DNA from: Paracoccaceae bacterium
Lineage (GTDB): Bacteria; Pseudomonadota; Alphaproteobacteria; Rhodobacterales; Rhodobacteraceae
DNA: 64,000 bases
Reading direction: 5' to 3'
Assembly (NCBI GenBank): GCA_022823605.1
Contig: JAJEHS010000006.1
Location: forward strand, 593,001 to 657,000
The notes beneath the pieces are model-generated. The model was not told the origin of the DNA, did not search any database, and saw nothing but the letters and a program-made list of their open reading frames with translations. The translations under genes and the position numbers were made by a program. Numbering within the stretch: the first letter of the stretch is position 1; each line of letters opens with the position of its first letter. Of the stretch, positions 38,719 to 47,647 are shown one piece after another.

Positions 38719-39681
38719 TCAGGCAAGTTTGTTGATTAACGCCTCGGCTTGCCGTATGGAAGCATAATCAATCAGTTTGCCATTGAGCGACACCGCTCCC
38801 ATGCCTTCTTCCTCGGCCTTGGCCATGGCAGCAACAATTTTCCTGGCCTTTGCAATTTCCTCTTCCGAGGGACTCATGACTTCATTGGCCAAGACAATCT
38901 GGCTTGGATGAATGGCCCATTTACCTTCACATCCCAATGCAGAAGCCCGATAGGCAGCAGCTTTATATCCTTCAGCGTCTGAATAATCTCCAAACGGACC
39001 ATCAATGGGTCGTAAACCGTTGGCCCTTGCAACCACAACCATTTTTGACAAGGCATAGTGCCACATGTCACCCCAATGTTCCTGTCGCAATTCATTTTCC
39101 ATTGGATCAGTCAAAATCACGTAATTAGGATTGGGACCACCGATATTGGTTGTTCTTGCCTGGGTTGAGGCTGCATAATCGGCAACACCGAAATGAAGAC
39201 TTTCATTGCGTGTTGATGCTCCGGCAATCTCGGCCAGATTTTGCATTCCCAATGCGGTTTCAATGATGAGTTCCAATCCAATGCGATTGTCAAATCCCCT
39301 TGCAGTTTCAATCTGGGTTATCAACATATCCAATGCATAAACATCAGAACTTGTTCCAACCTTGGGAACCATGATCAAATCTATAAATTGTCCAGCCTGT
39401 TCGACAACATCGACAATATCCCTGTACATCCAGTGCGTATCCAGCCCGTTTATCCTGACTGAAACGGTTTTCGAACTCCAGTCAAGGTCATTCAATGCTT
39501 CTATGATATTTTTTCGTGCCTGGGCTTTTTGGTCTGGAGCAACGGCGTCTTCCAAATCAAGAAAAATTACATCAGCAGGAGAGTTCAGCGCCTTCTCGAA
39601 GAATTTGGACTGGCTTCCTGGTACAGCCAATTCACTTCTGTTAAGTCTTGCTTTAGTTTCTTGAACCTCTCTAAAACTCAT
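38719..39681 (-). CDS. mcl1: L-malyl-CoA/beta-methylmalyl-CoA lyase
   Basis: CitE-like lyase of the ethylmalonyl-CoA pathway. It splits beta-methylmalyl-CoA to glyoxylate and propionyl-CoA and can split malyl-CoA. The pattern resembles Rhodobacter Mcl1: ADVIFLDLEDAVAPDQKAQA, VRINGLDTHWMYRDIV, MVPKVGTSSDVYALD, LELIIETALGMQNLAEI, GVADYAAS, DGPFGDYSDAEGY, GCEGKWAIHPSQIVLANEV and the C-terminal LIDYASIRQAE. I chose ATG 39681, which has TTGGAG 8 bases upstream; the frame extends to a TTG at 39693. It precedes mdh in the same direction, so malate metabolism and the pathway may be expressed together. Confidence 0.92.
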   Translation of the reverse strand: MSFREVQETKARLNRSELAVPGSQSKFFEKALNSPADVIFLDLEDAVAPDQKAQARKNIIEALNDLDWSSKTVSVRINGLDTHWMYRDIVDVVEQAGQFIDLIMVPKVGTSSDVYALDMLITQIETARGFDNRIGLELIIETALGMQNLAEIAGASTRNESLHFGVADYAASTQARTTNIGGPNPNYVILTDPMENELRQEHWGDMWHYALSKMVVVARANGLRPIDGPFGDYSDAEGYKAAAYRASALGCEGKWAIHPSQIVLANEVMSPSEEEIAKARKIVAAMAKAEEEGMGAVSLNGKLIDYASIRQAEALINKLA

Positions 39682-39945
39682 TCTAAACTCCAATTCCCCA
39701 TACTGACGGGTATAATTAATTTACTAACCCCAAAAAAACTTTTCGATGAGGTCATTTCAGGAATTATTTAGGTGTAAATGGAACTAATAAAACTCTCTAA
39801 ATCAGAGTAGCCATTTTTTATTTGAAAAATAATTCTCATACACTAAAAATGGGTAGGAACCTTAATTTTGGCACTGGCCTTAGTGTGAATGAACTGTTTT
39901 CCCAGTTCGTTTAAGCGTCCTTCAAGTAGGAAAAATTTAGGAAAG

Positions 39946-40464
39946 ATGGATAATTCAGTTAACTCAATTGCGGGGAAAATTGGTCCAGATTTGGTTTCGG
40001 GACTGATCTTTATTGTTTTTTCCCTTTGTTTGCTGTTCTGGCTAATCCCATTGGGAATTGTTGAGCCAAAAAATGTTAGATATGCTGCTCTCTCTCCATC
40101 CTACTATCCAAAAATAATTGCCTTTGTCCTGTTAATCTTGGGTTTGGTGATTACCATTCACTCCTATCTCAAATTTGGCAAGAAATGGGGTGATGGGTAT
40201 GAACTTCATGCAAAAGGGTTCCACCGAACCAGTTTATTCATTGCAACTCTAATCATTTATGCTGGAACACTTAACATTTTGGGATTTGTCCTAGGATCTT
40301 CCCTGGCCCTTTTTGTGTCCATGTCTATTGCTGGTGAAAGGAAATACTGGATTACCCTTGGGACTGCCGTAATTCTACCCATGGTCCTGTATCTGTTTTT
40401 TCTGAAAATCGCACGTATTCCCATTCCAACTGGAATACTTTCTTCAATTCTTGTCGGGGTTTAA
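39946..40464 (+). CDS. tctB: tripartite tricarboxylate-type transporter, small membrane subunit
   Basis: TctB-family protein of about 172 residues with four hydrophobic spans: LIFIVFSLCLLFWLIPLGIV, IIAFVLLILGLVITIHSYL, FIATLIIYAGTLNILGFVLG and ITLGTAVILPMVLYLFFL. I chose ATG 39946, where AGGAAAG precedes it; the frame is open to an ATG at 39889, whose extension is hydrophilic and unlike the family. Its TAA stop is in the same reading frame as the following TctA, and no standard start codon intervenes. Confidence 0.82.
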   Translation: MDNSVNSIAGKIGPDLVSGLIFIVFSLCLLFWLIPLGIVEPKNVRYAALSPSYYPKIIAFVLLILGLVITIHSYLKFGKKWGDGYELHAKGFHRTSLFIATLIIYAGTLNILGFVLGSSLALFVSMSIAGERKYWITLGTAVILPMVLYLFFLKIARIPIPTGILSSILVGV

Positions 40465-41937
40465 ATTATTTTTGAGGTCTTAAACCAAGCCTTCGGCCTG
40501 ATTTTCATTTGGGAAAATCTGGTTTTTTTAGGAGTTGGTGTTATCGTTGGAACCATCGTGGGGGCTATTCCCGGAATGACAACCCCGATGGCTGTGGCAT
40601 TAACTCTGCCATTTACATTCTATATGGCACCCCTTACCGGTATTCTACTTCTATTGGGAGTCTACAAGGGAGGGTTGTATGGAGGGTCCATAACCGCTAT
40701 CCTGATCAAGGCACCAGGAACACCAGCGGCCTCCTGTACAGTTTTGGATGGCTATCCCCTTGCTCAAAAGGGGGAGGCCAGAAAGGCACTCGATATTGCA
40801 CTTTATTCCTCAGTTATTGCCGATTTCATTTCAAATCTCTCTCTTATTCTTTTTGCGGGTCTACTTGCCCAGCTAGCCCTGGCCTTTGGTTCACCAGAAG
40901 TCTTTACCCTGATCATGTTTGCCCTGACGATAATCGCAGGTGTTTCCGATGATCAACTTCTCAAGGGATTATGTGCTGCTTGTCTGGGGCTGATTTTGGC
41001 CACCGTGGGCCTCGATCTGGTTTATGGAACGAATAGGTTTATATTCGGAGAAGTTTCATTAATGGGCGGGCTGAATTTCATACCCGTATTAATTGGCCTA
41101 TTTGCTCTACCCGAAATAATTTCCTATTACAGTCGCGCTACCCTGAAAAAAGAAAAAAGCACTTTGGCAGGTCAAGGTGCGAAGTGGAAAGACCTTAAAC
41201 GTTGCCTTAAATCAATTCTCAGAGGAAGTTTCATTGGGGTTATTCTGGGAGCCATCCCGGGTATTGGAGGTGCTCCAGCTGCTTTTTTGAGTTATTCCGA
41301 AGCTAAACGGAATTCCAACCATCCCGAAAAATTTGGGAAAGGGGAAATTGAAGGGGTGGCCGCATCTGAAAGTGGAAACAATGGGGTTGCCGGTGCTACC
41401 CTTATTCCCCTCCTGGCTCTTGGCATCCCTGGTGATATTATCACTGCAATCATCCTCGGTGCCTTTATGATTCATGGTCTGAGGCCTGGCCCCATTATGT
41501 TTCAGGAAAACCTTGGGATAATTTATGCCCTCTTTATTGGTATAATGTTCAGTTCAATTTACCTGTTTATAGTTGGCAAAATCTCCATCAGATTTATCAG
41601 CAAAATTGCCAATATACCCCACAGGATTTTGTTCCCCATCGTTCTGGTTTTCTGTGTGTTTGGTGCCTTTGCGGTCAACAACACCCTTTTTGATGTTTTC
41701 GTGATGGTACTGATGGGGTTTGTGGGATTTGGATTGCTCAAACTGAAAATTCCCCCTGCTCCATTTCTAATTGCCTTCATTCTGGGGCCCCTGTTGGAGG
41801 ATAATTTCAGGCAATCACTACTTCTCTCACGAGGGGATTGGTCAATTTTCTTTGCCAGTCCAATATGTTGGATTTTCTGGATCCTGACATGTGTCGTTGT
41901 AGTTTGGACAATCTGGAAGAATGTAAAAGTTGGCTGA
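40465..41937 (+). CDS. tctA: tripartite tricarboxylate-type transporter, large membrane subunit
   Basis: Main translocation subunit of a secondary transporter that works with a periplasmic binding protein. The typical repeats are present: VGTIVGAIPGMTTPMAVALTL and, in the second half, GVILGAIPGIGGAPAAFLSYSEAKR, plus ESGNNGVAGATLIPLLALGIPGD (in two parts) and LIAFILGPLLEDNFRQSLLLS. Homology seems to begin at about 40465 (VLNQAFGLIFIWENLVFLGVG), directly after the tctB stop, giving about 490 residues. But there is no ATG, GTG or TTG in frame before GTG 40558, which would delete the first membrane span. ATT at 40465 or 40468, or stop-codon readthrough, are options. The stop abuts the next ATG. 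Confidence 0.85.
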   Translation: MIFEVLNQAFGLIFIWENLVFLGVGVIVGTIVGAIPGMTTPMAVALTLPFTFYMAPLTGILLLLGVYKGGLYGGSITAILIKAPGTPAASCTVLDGYPLAQKGEARKALDIALYSSVIADFISNLSLILFAGLLAQLALAFGSPEVFTLIMFALTIIAGVSDDQLLKGLCAACLGLILATVGLDLVYGTNRFIFGEVSLMGGLNFIPVLIGLFALPEIISYYSRATLKKEKSTLAGQGAKWKDLKRCLKSILRGSFIGVILGAIPGIGGAPAAFLSYSEAKRNSNHPEKFGKGEIEGVAASESGNNGVAGATLIPLLALGIPGDIITAIILGAFMIHGLRPGPIMFQENLGIIYALFIGIMFSSIYLFIVGKISIRFISKIANIPHRILFPIVLVFCVFGAFAVNNTLFDVFVMVLMGFVGFGLLKLKIPPAPFLIAFILGPLLEDNFRQSLLLSRGDWSIFFASPICWIFWILTCVVVVWTIWKNVKVG

Positions 41938-43653
41938 ATGTTAACCTTTGCGATTATTTCCGATACCCACATTCGTCCAAAAGAAGGTGACCTTTCATCC
42001 CCTTTCAAGGTGAATTTATTGGCCAACGACAGAGCCCGTTATGCGGTTGCCCTGATTAAATCCCTAAAACCTGAATTTACTGTTCACTTGGGTGATGTCG
42101 TTCATCCCCTTTATCATATGAAAAGTTACGACCAAGCCTGGGGCATGGCCAGGGAAATCCTGGAACCACTTGAGCCCATGCTGTACTTTGTCCCAGGCAA
42201 TCATGATATCGGTGATAAAACCATTATGGACTCCCCGGCTAAGACGATCAATGAAATATCAACCCGTACTTACGAGAAGCACCAGCCAGAACAGAGATTT
42301 TCCTTTGAAACAAGGGGAACACTATGTGTTGGAATAAATTCATCCCTTTTCAATTCCAGGACTGTGGAGGAAGACGAACAAAAGGACTGGTTGGCCCGTA
42401 CCCTTCACAATTCACAAGCGAGAACAAAAATACTTTTTTCCCATTACCCGCCAATGATATGCCATCAGGAAGAAGTGGAACACTATGATAATTATGATCC
42501 AATAAATCGTCTTTGGTTGCTGGAACTCGCGGCCCAGACAAATGTTGATATCATTTTTTCAGGGCATGTTCACCATTTCTTTTTCAATCGCTATAAAGGT
42601 GTTAAACTTTTTTGCCTTCCCTCGACATGTTTTACCCGGCAGGATTACGCTGAAATGTTTTCTACCCACCCTGCTCCCGAGTTTGGTAGGGACGATACCC
42701 CAAAGTTGGGGATTACAGTGGTTGAGATTACCGATGACGGTCCAAAGGTCAGTGTCATTGGTACTGATGGGATGAGTCTGGAATCTGAACAGAAACAAAT
42801 TGTACCCTCGGTTGAACCGAGAAAAACCCCTTTAATACCTCATTTGAGACATGGTATTCATACCCCAAGATTATTGCCCTACAACGGACCAATGGAGGAA
42901 TTCAGTAGGAAGGAAGCAAGAAATGATTACCCCTTGTTGAGATTGTTACAATTGGGGATTGAAGCCATTCGGGTACCAGGAACTGACTTGGCCATTCCCC
43001 AGGCAAAAAAGAGACTTGAGGACTGGTGCTCCCTCGGTGGCAAAGTAATTCCTTTCTTTCTTGGCATTCAGGGTGACCGGTTACTTAAACAAATTGCTAC
43101 TACTTTTTCCGGCGAAATACAGGCTCTTGAATTTCTGGCGAGTTCCTTGGAAGAAATGATACCCTTGGGGAATCAATTGAGCTCAATTTCTGGAATGAAC
43201 ATTCCCTTTTGGGTCAGTAAAATATCCTCATCTTCAGAGAATTTAGATCCCAATTCCCTTTATTCACACACGGTTTCATCAGGGTTCTACCCTGAAGAAT
43301 TAGCCGCTTTTCCCCCTAGGTGGTCCAAGGAAGGATTGAGTGGGGTTGTCGTCCAATGCCCATGGGAAAAAGAACCATCCAAGTACTTCCAAGAAACCCT
43401 CCCATTCCTTCCAAATTCCGGGGTGGATCTGGTTGTGAACATCAGACTGGCCAAATCAAATCCGTCTGAAGGAAACTTTTGTCAGGAAGCCATCAAGACT
43501 CGAATTGATTACTTTCTTGAAATGTCCAGCCAAAACAAAAACATGCATTTGTTGCTTGATACATTTGAAGATATAGATCGGGGATATAATCCAAGATACG
43601 GGTTGATCGACAGGCTGGGGAATTTGCGATGGTCCAGGTTTGGATCCGACTGA
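41938..43653 (+). CDS. calcineurin-like metallophosphoesterase with a C-terminal domain of unknown function
   Basis: Residues 1 to about 270 form a binuclear metallophosphoesterase: SDTH (D9, H11), LGDVVH (D53), PGNHD (N88, H89), FSHYPP and FSGHVHH. Residues about 290-571 are a second region of similar length that I do not recognise. It has LLRLLQLGIEAIRVPGTDLA, KVIPFFLGIQGD, FLASSLEEMIPLGN and HLLLDTFEDIDRGYNPRYGL near the end, a pattern of alternating strands and helices compatible with a TIM-barrel (inference). There is no signal peptide. The ATG begins on the base after the tctA stop, so the genes are coupled, which suggests the enzyme acts on the imported compound. Confidence 0.78.
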   Translation: MLTFAIISDTHIRPKEGDLSSPFKVNLLANDRARYAVALIKSLKPEFTVHLGDVVHPLYHMKSYDQAWGMAREILEPLEPMLYFVPGNHDIGDKTIMDSPAKTINEISTRTYEKHQPEQRFSFETRGTLCVGINSSLFNSRTVEEDEQKDWLARTLHNSQARTKILFSHYPPMICHQEEVEHYDNYDPINRLWLLELAAQTNVDIIFSGHVHHFFFNRYKGVKLFCLPSTCFTRQDYAEMFSTHPAPEFGRDDTPKLGITVVEITDDGPKVSVIGTDGMSLESEQKQIVPSVEPRKTPLIPHLRHGIHTPRLLPYNGPMEEFSRKEARNDYPLLRLLQLGIEAIRVPGTDLAIPQAKKRLEDWCSLGGKVIPFFLGIQGDRLLKQIATTFSGEIQALEFLASSLEEMIPLGNQLSSISGMNIPFWVSKISSSSENLDPNSLYSHTVSSGFYPEELAAFPPRWSKEGLSGVVVQCPWEKEPSKYFQETLPFLPNSGVDLVVNIRLAKSNPSEGNFCQEAIKTRIDYFLEMSSQNKNMHLLLDTFEDIDRGYNPRYGLIDRLGNLRWSRFGSD

Positions 43654-43846
43654 TACTTTTCGTTGAAAATCACGATTTAAAGTTTTAGCCCTGCCCTCAA
43701 TTCTCCTGAATGATTTCCCAATCCAAATACATGGCCCTGAAATGGGTTAACACATTGTGTCCATTTGAAATCACTTATTTCACCACGCTTGTTTCCAGTC
43801 AGATTTAAAATGGTTATACATCTGATCCAAATAATCTTGGAAAATC

Positions 43847-45397
43847 CTACCTCTTGGCTTTTGTATCCGGTTTGACTGGAGTAACATAGGGAAGGCGGGC
43901 TTTGGCTTTGGTATCAGCCGCACCGGCATTTCGTACATAACGATGCTCATCGTCAACCCGAGCAATATTTACATTGGTGGGAAAACCGCCTGTAGCCTTG
44001 TGTATTGACAATCTCCTCCTTTGACTTTCATTTATGACCCTTCTTAAACTTACTGGATCCCAACCATCAAGCAGTACATGTTTCAATGATTGCTTTTGTG
44101 CTGAATAATTTGGGTCAGCTGACAAATTCCTTACCTCATTGGGATCGTCATCCAAATTGTAAAGTAATTCATCGACCCCTTCCAGCCACATGTATTTCCA
44201 GGAACCGATCTTTACCATCCGGCTAGGCCCGGTAGAACCATCGGCAGCAAACTCTGAAATTACTGTATCCGAAAGAACCTCGGAAGAACCTCCGAGAGCT
44301 CGAACAAGACTACTTCCATCAATTTCCATGGAATAGTCTTCAAACTCTTTCCCAGAGGCTAAATCCAGAAAGGTCGGCATTAAATCGATAAGTGAAACAT
44401 TTGCTGCCACTTTGGTAGATCCAAAATCCTCAGGAGAATGAAAGATCAAAGGAACTTTTGCAGCCCAGTCAAAAAAGTGCTGTTTGAACCACATTCCCCT
44501 TTCACCCATCATTTCACCATGATCGGAAGTGAAGATGGTAATCGTATTGTCATCAAGTCCGGTTTCTTCCAAAATGCTTATTAGTTGACCCACTTTTTCG
44601 TCGATATAGGAGATCATACCATAATAACCATGGCGGGCCATTCGGCGATGCTCATCGGTTACCGTATATTCATCTCTGGCCTGGCAATAGTGCAGGTTCC
44701 GGGACAGGTGATCCATATTGTCGAGCTCCATTGGTGGAACTTCAGGAAGCTCAATGGCCTCATGATCGTAGAGATCCCAGTATTTCTGGCCGATAACAAA
44801 TGGGGAATGGGGAGAAGTGAATGAAACCGTGAGAAAAAATGGCTTTTCATCATATTTTCTGGCCAAATCATAGAGGGCCTGACAACCTGAATAGGCAACC
44901 TCATCATCGTAATCCATCTGCAGGGATCTTATACACGGACCACTCTCAATGATTGGGGCCATGGTCAAATTAGTCGGCCTGTAAGTCCTTCCCTTGGACC
45001 AATCCACGGTCCAGGCGAAATTTGCTGGATAGATCTCGGTAGTATGGCGTTTTTCATAGCCATGGTATTGATCCGAGCCGACAAAATGCATTTTACCTGC
45101 TAATTCGACCCTGTACCCAAGGTTTCTTAGATAGTGGGCAAATGTTGGCAGGTCCGAAGGGAATTCATTGGCATTATCGTACATTCCAATACTAAAAGGC
45201 AACTTCCCAGTATGAAGTGAGGCCCGAGATGGTGCACACATCGGCAGATTACAGTAACAGTTCTCAAAAAGAACACCCTTCTCAATCAAACGGTCAAGGT
45301 TGGGGGTAATTACCGTTTTATTCCCTAATGCCCGTAAGGCTTTGGCCGTAAACTGATCGGCCATTATCAATAGGAAGTTGGGTTTGGACTGGGGCAT
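43847..45397 (-). CDS. choline-sulfatase-type arylsulfatase family enzyme
   Basis: Alkaline-phosphatase-superfamily sulfatase, closest in my reading to choline sulfatase (BetC), which releases choline and sulfate. The N-terminal metal site is NFLLIMADQFTAKAL, and the formylglycine signature is C54-A-P-S-R within LPMCAPSRASLHTGKLP. BetC-like stretches include NEFPSDLPTFAHYLRNLGY, GKMHFVGSDQYHGYE and TTEIYPANFAWTVDW; then TIFTSDHGEMMGERGMWFKQ. It has no signal peptide, so the enzyme is cytoplasmic, as BetC is. I chose ATG 45397 over the TTG at 45409. The C-terminus (about residues 440-516) is hydrophilic. It follows tctC after a 45-bp gap that contains a strong hairpin. Confidence 0.82.
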   Translation of the reverse strand: MPQSKPNFLLIMADQFTAKALRALGNKTVITPNLDRLIEKGVLFENCYCNLPMCAPSRASLHTGKLPFSIGMYDNANEFPSDLPTFAHYLRNLGYRVELAGKMHFVGSDQYHGYEKRHTTEIYPANFAWTVDWSKGRTYRPTNLTMAPIIESGPCIRSLQMDYDDEVAYSGCQALYDLARKYDEKPFFLTVSFTSPHSPFVIGQKYWDLYDHEAIELPEVPPMELDNMDHLSRNLHYCQARDEYTVTDEHRRMARHGYYGMISYIDEKVGQLISILEETGLDDNTITIFTSDHGEMMGERGMWFKQHFFDWAAKVPLIFHSPEDFGSTKVAANVSLIDLMPTFLDLASGKEFEDYSMEIDGSSLVRALGGSSEVLSDTVISEFAADGSTGPSRMVKIGSWKYMWLEGVDELLYNLDDDPNEVRNLSADPNYSAQKQSLKHVLLDGWDPVSLRRVINESQRRRLSIHKATGGFPTNVNIARVDDEHRYVRNAGAADTKAKARLPYVTPVKPDTKAKR

Positions 45398-45407
45398 TTG
45401 GATTCTC

Positions 45408-45434
45408 AAGGGAGAGGGTTAATCCCCCTCCCTT
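45408..45434. terminator. GC-rich hairpin between tctC and the sulfatase gene
   Basis: AAGGGAGAGGG-TTAAT-CCCCCTCCCTT forms an 11-bp stem with one mismatch. It lies between the tctC stop and the sulfatase ATG 45397 on the - strand and has no T tract. It may protect the 3' end of tctC mRNA or lower expression of the sulfatase relative to the binding protein. Confidence 0.5.
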
Positions 45435-45442
45435 AAACTAAA

Positions 45443-46429
45443 TTATTCAATACGAAGACCTAATTCATTTACGGCATTGTCGAAAACCATATATTGATCA
45501 CCCACAAAGGCCTTGGTTTCTTCTGGAGACATTATGGAAACAATATTCCCTAATGACCGGGTCATTCTTAGCCAAGCACGATCTTCCTTGAGACTATTCA
45601 ATACTTCTGCCCATTTGGACACCACTTCATCAGGTAGGTCTGGGGGTCCGTAGATGGCTGACCAACCAATGATTTTTTCAAGTGATGAGTATCCAACTTC
45701 ATTTACCGTAGGAACATCAGGAATCACATCTTGCCTTTCGGGCATGGTTACCGCAAGTGCGCTTAACCTACCTGCTTCAACAGAAGCCAGTACGGCTGAC
45801 AGATTCTGCCAGGAAAAATCCACCTGACCAGATACCACGGCATTGGCTGCCGCACCACCACCCTTGTAAGGTACATGAATAAGTTTTTCGAAATCTATTT
45901 CCATCGAATCTGCCATAACTGCCGTTGCGAGATGCAACAAGGTTCCCACTCCTGCAGAGCTATAGGACATCTCTTCACCAGCCTTGAGTTTTGCCTCAAA
46001 GTCGGCAAAGGAGTTGAGGCCACTTTCGGGATTGACAACAAGAACAAAGGGATTGATTTCCAGCATGCCTATGAAGGTGTAATCATCCCACTCATACCCA
46101 ATGGTCTTATTCATTGCCGGAACCCCCATTTGGCTTCCCACTCTGGCTGAAAGCATTGTATAGCCATCAGGGTCGGAGTTGATAACAAAGGTTGATCCGA
46201 CAACACCGGCAGCCCCTGTTTTATTTACTGCCAATACTGGCTGACCAATGTAACCTGGAGCTGTGGCAGCAATCATTTTACCTGATAAATCGGCAGCTCC
46301 TCCAGGTCCGTATGGGACAACAAGGGTAATGGGTCTCTCAGGGTATTCAGCCAATGCACTCATGGCCAACAATAACGATCCCACTAAACCCAAAAGCAAT
46401 GATCGAAAAATATTAAATGTAAACTTCAT
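45443..46429 (-). CDS. tctC: tripartite tricarboxylate-type transporter periplasmic binding protein
   Basis: Bug-family binding protein, 328 residues. The signal peptide runs to about residue 27 (SLLLGLVGSLLLAMSALAE). The mature protein starts YPERPITLVVPYGPGGAADLS and has VLAVNKTGAAGVVGS and FLMY-like DYTFIGMLEINPFVLVVNPESG (in two parts), the ligand-loop pattern of the family. The start has GGGAGG upstream. It is convergent with the tctBA genes rather than in their operon and co-directional with the sulfatase. It is the natural partner of TctAB here; the ligand is unknown. Confidence 0.88.
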   Translation of the reverse strand: MKFTFNIFRSLLLGLVGSLLLAMSALAEYPERPITLVVPYGPGGAADLSGKMIAATAPGYIGQPVLAVNKTGAAGVVGSTFVINSDPDGYTMLSARVGSQMGVPAMNKTIGYEWDDYTFIGMLEINPFVLVVNPESGLNSFADFEAKLKAGEEMSYSSAGVGTLLHLATAVMADSMEIDFEKLIHVPYKGGGAAANAVVSGQVDFSWQNLSAVLASVEAGRLSALAVTMPERQDVIPDVPTVNEVGYSSLEKIIGWSAIYGPPDLPDEVVSKWAEVLNSLKEDRAWLRMTRSLGNIVSIMSPEETKAFVGDQYMVFDNAVNELGLRIE

Positions 46430-46636
46430 GGTTCCTCCCTATGAAAAAAATGGTCTTAATAATTAAAATCTATTTATGACCGGTAAAATTCCAAAATCAA
46501 TACCACATATTGATTGGGATTTTGAGTAAATTCAGAAAAAAGTGGCTTTTTTACCCAATTATTATAGTGGTTAACTTTGATCATAACCGCCCACAAGGAT
46601 GAACATGGCCGTTTTCGGTATCTTCATTTATCTTTT

Positions 46637-47641
46637 CTAGCCATAGATCCGTTTTGTCCGGTCCAGTACGTCCAATCCCAGCTCATGTAGAAAATACAGC
46701 ATATCAATGAAAATCCAGTTTTCGGCCAGTCGATCACCATTTCTGTGATAGATGTCAACAACTCTCATGTGAGCGGTTTTTTCACTCCCCGGAAAGCCCA
46801 TGAAACCACCTGAAGGACGCATGGAAAGATTGGGCCAACCAAAGAAGCCTCCAAATTTACCCTCTGAAAAACTGGCGATATGACCTAAGAATTCGATATC
46901 CCTTAAGCCTTCACTAAAGGGCCCCTGATGCTGGTCCTGATATCGTGGAACCGTGTAGGTTGCGCCAATACCCGCAGGCCCAAACCAGATCATGTCTTCA
47001 TGCCAGGTTTTCCTCAATTCATCCAATGGTGATTCAAGATCGGAACCTACCAAATCATCAACCATTCGATTGATCAAATCCATGGTCTTTTTCGATTCCA
47101 TGGGATCACTTCTTGAATAAAGCAACCCATCATGTGTAAATGGACCCGGGGTAATAAACCACTTGCCGGTTTCACTGGGAAATGGATCTATTCCCACCTG
47201 CTTCATAACAGCAGGTATGTCAAAAAACATAGCTGTTTGTGCGATTTTTCCGTCCCTGACCTCATTGAACTCGACAAACCGCAAAAAGGTCATTTTTCGA
47301 TTGGGTGGGATACCAAGCCAACTTTGATCGAACAACCCCATGAGATGTCCCATGCAACAGACCCAATCACCTCCATAGTTCTTCAGATCATTGGTACCGG
47401 CAAAAAATATGTCGGGGCGTCGCTGAATTGGCCCAATCGCATGTTTCAGGGGATACCAGAATATTGAACTGACTTCATCCACCCCATTGAGTTCATTGAA
47501 CGGATACATTCCCCGCCAATGGTAATCGTCATGAACATATTTCGACAATACTGCCGAGACATCTTCCTTTGAACTGGCATCCAGTTCCTTGTAAAAATCT
47601 CTTACCAGTTGTTTTATGCTCTGAAAATCATTCATGATCAT
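46637..47641 (-). CDS. SnoaL-like protein with two NTF2-fold domains
   Basis: SnoaL/NTF2-fold proteins are small alpha-beta barrels that include polyketide cyclases, hydratases and isomerases. This 334-residue protein carries two. The first (about 1-160) ends RFVEFNEVRDGKIAQTAMFFD. The second (about 185-334) begins WHEDMIWFGPAGIGATYTVP and ends RVVDIYHRNGDRLAENWIF. The WHEDMIWxGPxGxG motif is shared with the neighbouring 147-residue protein. GAGGA lies upstream of the ATG. There is no signal peptide. Last gene of a six-gene operon, 6 bp after the previous gene. The substrate is unknown. Confidence 0.75.
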   Translation of the reverse strand: MIMNDFQSIKQLVRDFYKELDASSKEDVSAVLSKYVHDDYHWRGMYPFNELNGVDEVSSIFWYPLKHAIGPIQRRPDIFFAGTNDLKNYGGDWVCCMGHLMGLFDQSWLGIPPNRKMTFLRFVEFNEVRDGKIAQTAMFFDIPAVMKQVGIDPFPSETGKWFITPGPFTHDGLLYSRSDPMESKKTMDLINRMVDDLVGSDLESPLDELRKTWHEDMIWFGPAGIGATYTVPRYQDQHQGPFSEGLRDIEFLGHIASFSEGKFGGFFGWPNLSMRPSGGFMGFPGSEKTAHMRVVDIYHRNGDRLAENWIFIDMLYFLHELGLDVLDRTKRIYG

Positions 47642-47647
47642 TAATCC

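Noticed and set aside
40558-40560. GTG as the start of tctA
   Set aside because: It would delete the first membrane span, while the codons between the tctB stop and this GTG translate to a normal TctA N-terminus.
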